Shown: in pieces, positions 56,535 to 64,000 of the stretch
How positions within the stretch are numbered: position 1 is the stretch's first letter
Layout of the letters: the number at the start of each line of letters is the position of its first letter
Program-made: the position numbers and the translations under genes
Notes under the pieces: model-generated
What the model saw: only the letters and a program-made list of their open reading frames with translations
What the model was told of the DNA's origin: nothing
Databases searched by the model: none
NCBI GenBank assembly: GCA_003024785.1
Contig: PUQB01000557.1
Span: forward strand, 1 to 64,000
Source of the DNA: Selaginella tamariscina
Taxonomy: Eukaryota; Streptophyta; Lycopodiopsida; Selaginellales; Selaginellaceae
Direction of reading: 5' to 3'
DNA length: 64,000 bases

Positions 56535-57144
56535 CTCTGCCCCCCTAAGGTTGGTTTAAGGTTAGGTTAAGGTAGTATACTCACTAACACTAGGGCTGGC
56601 ATTCCATGTCAACCCACTTATACAATTAGGTGGGGGGGCTTCATAGGTAAGGTATATGTAATGAGAGTTCTTAAGTTCCAAAAAAAGTTCATTAATCTCT
56701 TATTACTGCAAATTAAGCTTGTGTCGTTAAGGCACAACCCTTTATATGTCACCTTAATTTCCAAATGATAAAGGTACGTCCCACCTTTGGGTTAGCCTAC
56801 CCTTAATATTGATAGGATTACACCCTTGAGACCAATACGTTGCGTCCAAGGAGTTAGCTAACTCCTCATATCTAATAACCTATTTAAAAGTTTGGAAGGC
56901 AGTGATGTTTTGCAAAATTACTAGATGAGGCTTGCTCTGGCCGCCTTAACAACACCAAGCTAGAACAAATTTGCAGCTCGACAGCCCACAGTCCTAACTC
57001 ACGATGAATGGTGGACTTAGCAATTGGGGGTGTGAGTCCTAAGAGATGGGAGGTTACTTTACAAATTTTGTGGGGTTTTCAAAGAGAGTTTCTAGGGTTG
57101 GCATTAACAACCTACGTTTGTGGCACCAAGTAAAAACTCTAACA

Positions 57145-58150
57145 TAAGAATTAATAAATAATTAAGCATAAGCTTAAGAATAAACCCACTAGGTTAAGGA
57201 TAAGAATTGAGTTAAGGACTCATAACTTATATTGCATGTGTCCATATGTGTCATAAACGCCCCATCTTACTATTGATATCTTGCCTCATTCGATGATTAT
57301 CTTAAGGATAAACAATGAGTCCAACTTATTAATAAACTCATTATGTTAAGTATAACAACGAGGATAAACTTTTAAGTTAAAGATAACAATTCGATTTAAG
57401 GTTAACTCAGGAATAAATTCACCATAACAACTAGGTTAAACATCTAATCACCAGGTTAAAAATAATAACTAAGTTAAAGGTCCAACTGGGAATAAAATTA
57501 TCATGTAAGGATAATAACTAAGTTAAGATCATTAAATAGTTTAGCCATGCATAAATAAACTTAAGAGATTAAAGATAAACTCATTGTGTTAAGGTAAGGA
57601 TTAAACTCACTAGGGTTAAGAATAACAATTAGGTAAATAATAATTATTATTAAATCATTAAGTCCACCAACGGTGAGCATATATTAGTCTTATATAATAA
57701 GTTTATTCACTATGTTTATCTGTCTTGAACGCCCATCAACAACCATCTTAAATCCTAAACCCAGATGACAATATCAAGACTGCTGGATTAAGCATTTTAT
57801 ATAATAAGTTTATTCAATATATTTATTTGTCATGAATACCAAACTGCTGGATAAGCATTTATATAATAAGTTATTCAATATATTATTTGTCATGAATACC
57901 ATCAACCGCATCCTCAATTATAAACTCACATGACACTATGAATTAAGCATGAGTCATACATAGCATGAATGCTTACGTCATCTTAAATTCTAAACTCATG
58001 TGGCACATTGAGCCACTAGATTAGACATGAGTCATGCACGACCATGGGGTGATTACATCCAATAGCCATCATAATCTTAAACCCATGTGGCATTATTAAG
58101 GCTATTGAATTAGGCAGGATCAATTTTAGGGCATGTGATTCCCTCAGAGG
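57145..58150. repeat. Degenerate simple repeats, no gene
   Basis: Irregular repeats around GGTTAAGGATAA and TAAACTCA fill 57,170-57,640. From 57,690 to 58,130 a longer unit with ATAATAAGTTTATTCA and AAACCCACATGGCA-like text recurs about every 100 bp. No ORFs. Confidence 0.55.
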
Positions 58151-59650
58151 TTTTTAAAATGTAACTTTTAGAGAAAAAAAAGACAAGTTTTAAAAAAGTA
58201 ATTTTTAGCTCTCTAAAGATATTTAACAACACTTAATTAGACTATCACTAAATACGCAAGTGGGCATGTTTTTATTATATTTAAGGCCATTAAATATTAG
58301 TACTAACAATAATTATGTAAAGAGTAGTCATAAAAATAATAATGAAATCATTCAATGGTAGCAAAAGTTTATCAACCATATATATATATATATAATAATC
58401 CCTATAAATGGTTTAGTTAATGTTAACTAATGTAAATTAATTTTAATGATTAGGGAAAATTATATTTATAGCCCTTCTTATTTACATAGATACCCTTTTA
58501 AAACTTCTAAAATTTGCATATATATCATTAAAAAACTTTAATCATAATGTTGACTTTTAAAAATAACAATATAGCCAAATTTTATATATATAATATATGT
58601 TTATGATTTAATTTGAAATATTATGAATTAATAATTTATATTAAAACTTCAATTTAAAACTTCATAAATTTCAAAATTAAAAATTAAATTTGTTTTAAAA
58701 AATAATATAAAATTATATTAATTTGCATTTTATTATATTTAGGTCCAAAATACAACTTATTAAATATATCATAATATAATATAATTATTTTAAAAATATT
58801 CTATTTTTATTATGACATTTTTAACATTTAACACTTAACTATTTCATTCCCAATATATTATGAACTAAATATATTTTTAGTTAATATTGTTATTTTAAAA
58901 GGGTAATTTTTTATATATATTATAGATTGAAGTTTTCGAAGGGTATATATGTAAATTTAAATTTTTTTAAATGAATATGTAAATATAAAACTTCTAAGGG
59001 TATGCACGCAATTATGATAATTTCAAGGGTATAAATGTAATTTTCTAATGATTAGATATTAATAAAACTGGTAAACTTTTTAACCTTTTTCATGTATGTA
59101 TATCTAGGTTCATTCTATAATGAAGTTATATATATAAACACATCAACAAACGATAAAATGTGGTTAATGCCTATTAAATAAGTTTCACATTACACGAATA
59201 GTATGCCTTTGTTTAATGCTAATTATATAAATGAGTTCAGAATAATACATAAATTCTATAATTAAATGAAACTCAAATGATTGTTAACCCTTTTTAAAAT
59301 ATCTATATTATTAAATCTATATAATATATTACCCCTGAATTTTAAGGGTAAAGTGTGTCATTTCGGAAAGTTCAGCGGTATAAGGCATGTATATATATAT
59401 GTAATTTCCCTTAAATCTATATTTGATTGATTTTGATTATAAAACTTAGATATAATATAGATGATTGTTGACATATCTTTGCACATTATCAAAACTATCT
59501 TTTTATTGATATATAAATCAAATATAATTCAAACAAATTATATCGAACATGAATATCCTAAAGTACGGATATATTGTATATATATTATAAGGTATATGAC
59601 ATCTATGTATAATAAGGATTTGAATATAAGCCTCTTAAATCTATAAATTA
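58150..59650. other. AT-rich DNA, nothing recognised
   Basis: Very AT-rich with only short ORFs. The phrase GGGTATATATGTAAATTT and close variants recurs near 58,500, 58,940, 59,000 and 59,030, with no known meaning. Confidence 0.55.
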
Positions 59651-60190
59651 TTATACCACGTTATATAGCAACAACCAATTAAAATTCACTAAATATATAT
59701 TATTATTATATATTAAACAACATACAGATTTTCCTGTAATAGATTTTTCCTGTAATTTTGTATTATATATATGTATGTGTGTGTGTATACATATATAAAC
59801 CTCCAAATTACTAATACATTTATACATGCATATAAAATATATATTTATAACAAATGTATATATTTAGAATATAATGCATTATGGCATTATATAAGATGGT
59901 AGATACTAGATAATTTTTTATTTAAAAAAAATTCCAACATTCTAATTAATTAAGTTATTATTTATTTAAGCTAAATTAATTATGAAACTACATCTGGAAA
60001 CTGACACTGCCTTCATGTTCTATATATTATGTATATCATAATTAAAATAATATATATACGTGTGTGTGTGTGTGTGTGTAATTCTTATAATTAAAAAGAG
60101 TCTTCCCTACTTTTTAACTCAAGATGGCATGCTTTTAGTAGAAGAACTATGTGGATATATTCACATATAATTGTTGGATCTATGATCTTC

Positions 60191-60221
<31 letters not shown>

Positions 60222-60233
60222 TGTGTGTGTGTG

Positions 60234-60269
<36 letters not shown>

Positions 60270-60640
60270 ATTAGATGTACAGAAATTTTGGCATATTTCA
60301 TGCACAGCTGTGTGTGTGTGCGTGTGCGTGCATGTCTGCGTGCTTATATAATATAAATGGTTTCATCTGTAAATACAGAAGACAGTAAGTACTTCGCATT
60401 GCGTGTGAGAGAGGGAGCTTTATTATAGTGCATACATATAGTGTGTATCAAAGACAAGAGCTTCTCTAATCTCTCTCTCTCTCTCACACACACACATATT
60501 ATGTATGTATGTATATGCATTATATGTGTGTGTATATGTGTATCGAAGACACAGGTTCTTTAAGCGCTCTCTCTCTCTCGCACACACACACACATGTATT
60601 ATATATGCATATATGTTTTGAGTTTCCATACAGGTTTAAT
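59650..60640. repeat. Partial extra copy of the inverted-repeat arm, with microsatellites
   Basis: CGTTATATAGCAACAACCAAT at 59,660 also occurs at 63,214 (same strand) and inverted near 53,440. The passage with AAGACAAGAGCTTCTCTAA (60,450) matches 53,760. TG and GA tracts lie at 60,196-60,270. No coding support. Confidence 0.65.
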
Positions 60641-61259
60641 GTATCAGTTACCAGGTTTAATGAATGTTTAAGCCCAACCTGTTAGTGTGTAAGTGTTTAC
60701 CAAGTTGAATCACATTGTTTGGCGTTTTACTAGGTTTAATAAGGTTAACTCTATGTATAAAAATATATAAATATATTTATGTATCTACATTTAAAAAATA
60801 GTTTATATACCATTATAAATATATTACGAGAAAGCCAATAGACTCGTCTGGTATTGCACATGTTAATAGATATCACTAAGTGAAATATTATTAAATATTA
60901 AAAGTTTAATGTTTATGTACATACTAATATATTTAATAGTATTAATTTAAATATTTAAATGGTAAGGATGGGTAACCTGATTTCAGGATCGTCGATTCTG
61001 GAATGCATTACTCGTGTGTGTGTGTGAATTACATTAACTTATGAATTCGATGATATGCAGCTAAGTTCTTGAATTATCTGAACTAACATTAAACTCTAAA
61101 AGAAATGAGCATGTACATATTCATATATATTTCATACAATAGTTACAGAACCACACACACACAACGCACTCAGATATGTGTGTCCGTGTGTGGTTTATTA
61201 ATGACATGGCAGGATATACACAGCACACGCACACGCACACATAGTCAATTATTTGTATA

Positions 61260-61303
<44 letters not shown>

Positions 61304-62448
61304 CTTATAGCTAAATTATATAATATGTAATATACTATTAATTATATATTTAATAATTTTTGGAGTATATACTATATATTATCTCATATAGTAATATATA
61401 TATATAATATATATATATATATAATATATGTTTATTTAGGAGTGGATTCGAGATGCTGGTTGCCAACCGTTGAAAGTTTGAAGTTGCCCGTCAAAACCTC
61501 AAGTAAATATGTTATAAAATATAAGTTTAACACGCTTATTAAATATTATATATTTATCATATTAATATATAATATACATAAAACACGTTTAACTTATTTA
61601 CTTATGTATATTCTTAGTATTAATATGATCTAATTAATATTGATATTAAATATTAGATATTCACAAAACTTGAAGTTCATATATTGTATATTATTTAATA
61701 TATATGTATTAGACTAATCCAGATGTGAAATGCTTATCCAAGCTTAGCGCCATCAATCTAAGGAGCTATATTAGATTAAAAACATAACCATATTAACGTA
61801 TATACCCCCTCTAAAATTTTAAATTAATATATATACCTTTCAAATTTGTATTTTGGCTTTAAAATAATAATAAATATTAAAAATTTATATTTAATTCATA
61901 ACATATTTTAGAATGAAATAAAATAAAGTTTATTAAATGTTAAATTTTAAACGTATCGTAGTAACAAATTAAGACAAATGTTTAAGAAATGAATAGTTTC
62001 TAAAATAAATATATTTAAGAAACTTCTAAACTGATTTAAGAAAATATAAAATAATAAATATAATTAAATTTAAGACAATTAATTTATATATATATACCTT
62101 TCAATATCTTTATTAATTTAAATATATTTAAGAAATTTAAACTGATTTGTGTTAAACCTCCACATGATTAACTATGGGAGACCATGTTCTTTATCCATTA
62201 ATTACATAGTGGCGCCCACCTAGTATTATATATATACAGACTGATATATAATATATAATATAGTATTAAATATATATAATATATGCAGCAAAGCTCTTTA
62301 ATTATCTGAACTTACACTAAACTCCTAAATAAAAATGAGCATCTACATATTCATATATATTTGATACGATAGTTACACACACAGACACACACAACGCACA
62401 TGATATGTGTGTCCGTGTGTGTCTGTGCATGCGTGTGTGCTCATGTTT
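60641..62448. other. AT-rich spacer with a short direct duplication
   Basis: 61,065-61,195 and 62,290-62,425 are direct copies (ATGAGCATGTACATATTCAT against ATGAGCATCTACATATTCAT, and ATATGTGTGTCCGTGTGTG). A clean (CA)n tract is at 61,260-61,296. No gene. Confidence 0.6.
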
Positions 62449-64000
62449 ATTAACGATTATGCGAAATAATCAAGAAAGTAAAAATAATATGGTACCTGCA
62501 AGTTAAGCTAATTCTAGGTTCAAGATTATATATATTACTATATGTATATGATATATCTTTATAGTTAATTATTATAATATGTAATATATTACTAATTGCT
62601 ATATATTTAATCATTTTTGCTATATACTATATATACACACAATATGTTTGTTTAGGAGGAAGTTGCCCCGTCAAAATTAGTTATAGTTAATATTATATTA
62701 AGTTGTGTATATTAAAAATAATTAGTTAATATTAATATTAAGTGTGTATATGTTAAGTAGCCAGTAAATTAAATTGTGTATATTATTGTAAAATAATATT
62801 ACCTCTACTGAGTTGTTTTCCCAGATCGATATGCTTCAGGTAATTGATTCCTTGGAATATGCAGTGGAAGGCACTGTACAGCTGCACACACACACATGTG
62901 CATACATATGCATATACATACATACGTGCGTATGTGTGTGTGTGTGAGAGAGAGAGAATGAGAGAGAAAAGCTTAAAGAAACTCTAAACACACGTACAAA
63001 TGTACATATATATGTACACACACGTGTGGGTGTGAGAAGAGAGAGAGAGAGCGCTTAGAGAAGCTCGTGTCACATATACACACACATATGCATATACATC
63101 CAATATATATTATTTGATAAGAATATTATTAAAAATCTTAATTATTATATATTATAAGGTATATGTTTGGATATAAGCCTATTAGATCTGTAAATGTTAT
63201 ATATCACGTTATATAGCAACAACCAATTCATTCATACAAATTCACTAAATATACAGCTTTTTATATTCATATTAATATAAATAAAATATATTATTATATA
63301 TTAAACAACATATGCATGTAATGACAAAAAAGGTGGTTTGATAATCTAATTTTAACATTTAAGTTTAACACAAAATTGCAATAAAAATATTTATTAATTT
63401 GAGACTTTATAGTTTAATTAGTATTATTTAAATTTAAAATACGTAATATTAGAGTATATTTATTTTTATAAAATATTTTGAACTATTTCATTAATAAAAT
63501 ACGAGACTATATAAAATGTTAAATTATATAATTCCTCCGTGTGGAATATAAGGTATATAATAATGTTTCATGCAAAATCAAAATCCGCGTCTGCGATAAG
63601 AAAAACGGTTACATGTCTCTTTCACTACTTGAACCTCTGCTTGAGTGAAGGCCAGTTTGATATTCTCATTGTCCAGCACAAGAGTGACCTTGAGCTTTCC
63701 AGGGGCAACCTCTTTGAAGGACCACTTGGGCAATCCCTCCACTACCTGGAACGGATCAACCAGCACAAAGCAGAGGTAAACATCTGGAATCCAATCCACC
63801 CGGGTTCCATCTCCACAAGATGACCTCTCCTTGACAACAGCTCCTCCTCCATACGTAGTCTTCAGGAAAGTGAAGATGATGGAAATAGCCAACACTCATG
63901 CCAGTGCCATCAAACACGATCCTCCCTGCTGCACTTGAAGTGGAGAAATCCTTGGCCATCCACTGTAGAAATGTGCACCTGGGCTGCTCATCACAGAAGA
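62449..64000 (-). repeat. Right arm of the large inverted repeat, runs off the right edge
   Basis: Reverse complement of about 52,740-54,422, with microsatellite length differences and an added AT stretch at 63,325-63,535 absent from the left arm. It includes the 3' end of a second PP2C-NTPase gene copy. Confidence 0.87.
63578..64000 (-). pseudogene. 3' end of a second PP2C-NTPase gene copy (partial)
   Basis: The minus strand reads LPKWSFKEVAPGKLKVTLVL, then DNENIKLAFTQAEV and a C-terminus YRRRGF, matching the end of the gene at 52,745-53,146. Upstream RIVFDGTGMSVGYFHHLHF is in another frame, so this copy is also frame-broken. The 5' part lies outside the window. Confidence 0.75.

Larger units (their letters stand above)
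55142..57144 (-). mobile_element. R-family element, with a nested TIR element
   Basis: The left edge begins TGTCATAGTTTTTACTATGAC and the right edge ends GTAAAAACTCTAACA, the two ends of the family in inverted order relative to 4,085-5,065. The interior matches other R copies in patches (TAGATATTTGCAAGAAGCTCC, and GGTACGTCCCACCTTTGGG). No matching 5-bp duplication is found at the outer edges (GAGTG left, TAAGA right). A second element occupies 55,430-56,534. Confidence 0.75.

Overview
The window looks like repeat-dominated nuclear DNA from a streptophyte (a land plant or charophyte alga). The reasons are spliced exons that read as the splicing factor PRP39, plant-type TTTAGGG repeats, Ty3/gypsy elements including a chromodomain-type one, a copia remnant, and very AT-rich non-coding DNA. 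A charophyte such as Chara is my guess from general character only; nothing in the sequence fixes the genus. There is one assembly gap (N at 25,235-25,524).

The main object is a large DNA transposon, called the 27-bp-TIR element here. One copy (copy C, 33,122-48,528, 15.4 kb) is complete. It has 27-bp terminal inverted repeats matching at 25 of 27 positions and a 4-bp target duplication CTTA on both sides. On its minus strand, left, it carries an HAD/FCP1-like phosphatase gene and a ParB-like gene with a possible methyltransferase-like C-terminus. On its plus strand, right, it carries a spliced gene with a D...D...E/D layout that I take for the transposase (it resembles the DUF7869-type RNase H-fold family). 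Between the divergent gene blocks lie arrays of an 18-bp palindrome GGCGGGATTAATCCCGCC, CA/TG microsatellites, a minisatellite, TTTAGGG repeats and AT-rich tandem repeats.

Two partial copies lie to the left. Positions 513-13,389 are the right half of a copy (copy A) and 19,712-22,821 are a left half (copy B, with an internal deletion removing the ParB-like gene). Both outer flanks carry TATA, and the two inner breaks fall at adjacent points of another repeat family, so A and B are probably two halves of one insertion in permuted order. The 6.3 kb between them holds a decayed copia end and two PRP39 exons.

Other mobile DNA is nested on top. Gypsy element 1 (3,756-9,089) sits in copy A with target duplication AGTT; copy C is the matching empty site. 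A TGTCA-ended 981-bp repeat (R family) with duplication CCGAA sits inside gypsy 1. Gypsy element 2 (23,530-31,502, a chromovirus) contains the gap and another R-family insertion. More R-family DNA lies at 1-512, 54,425-54,799 and 55,142-57,144, the last holding a 1.1-kb TIR element with duplication CTCTG.

Right of copy C, 50,122-53,146 is a frame-broken gene joining a PP2C-type phosphatase to a P-loop NTPase-like region. Its 3' end and about 1.3 kb downstream recur inverted at 62,449-64,000, making a large inverted repeat around 8 kb of AT-rich DNA. No tRNA, rRNA, CRISPR or intact ordinary host gene was recognised.
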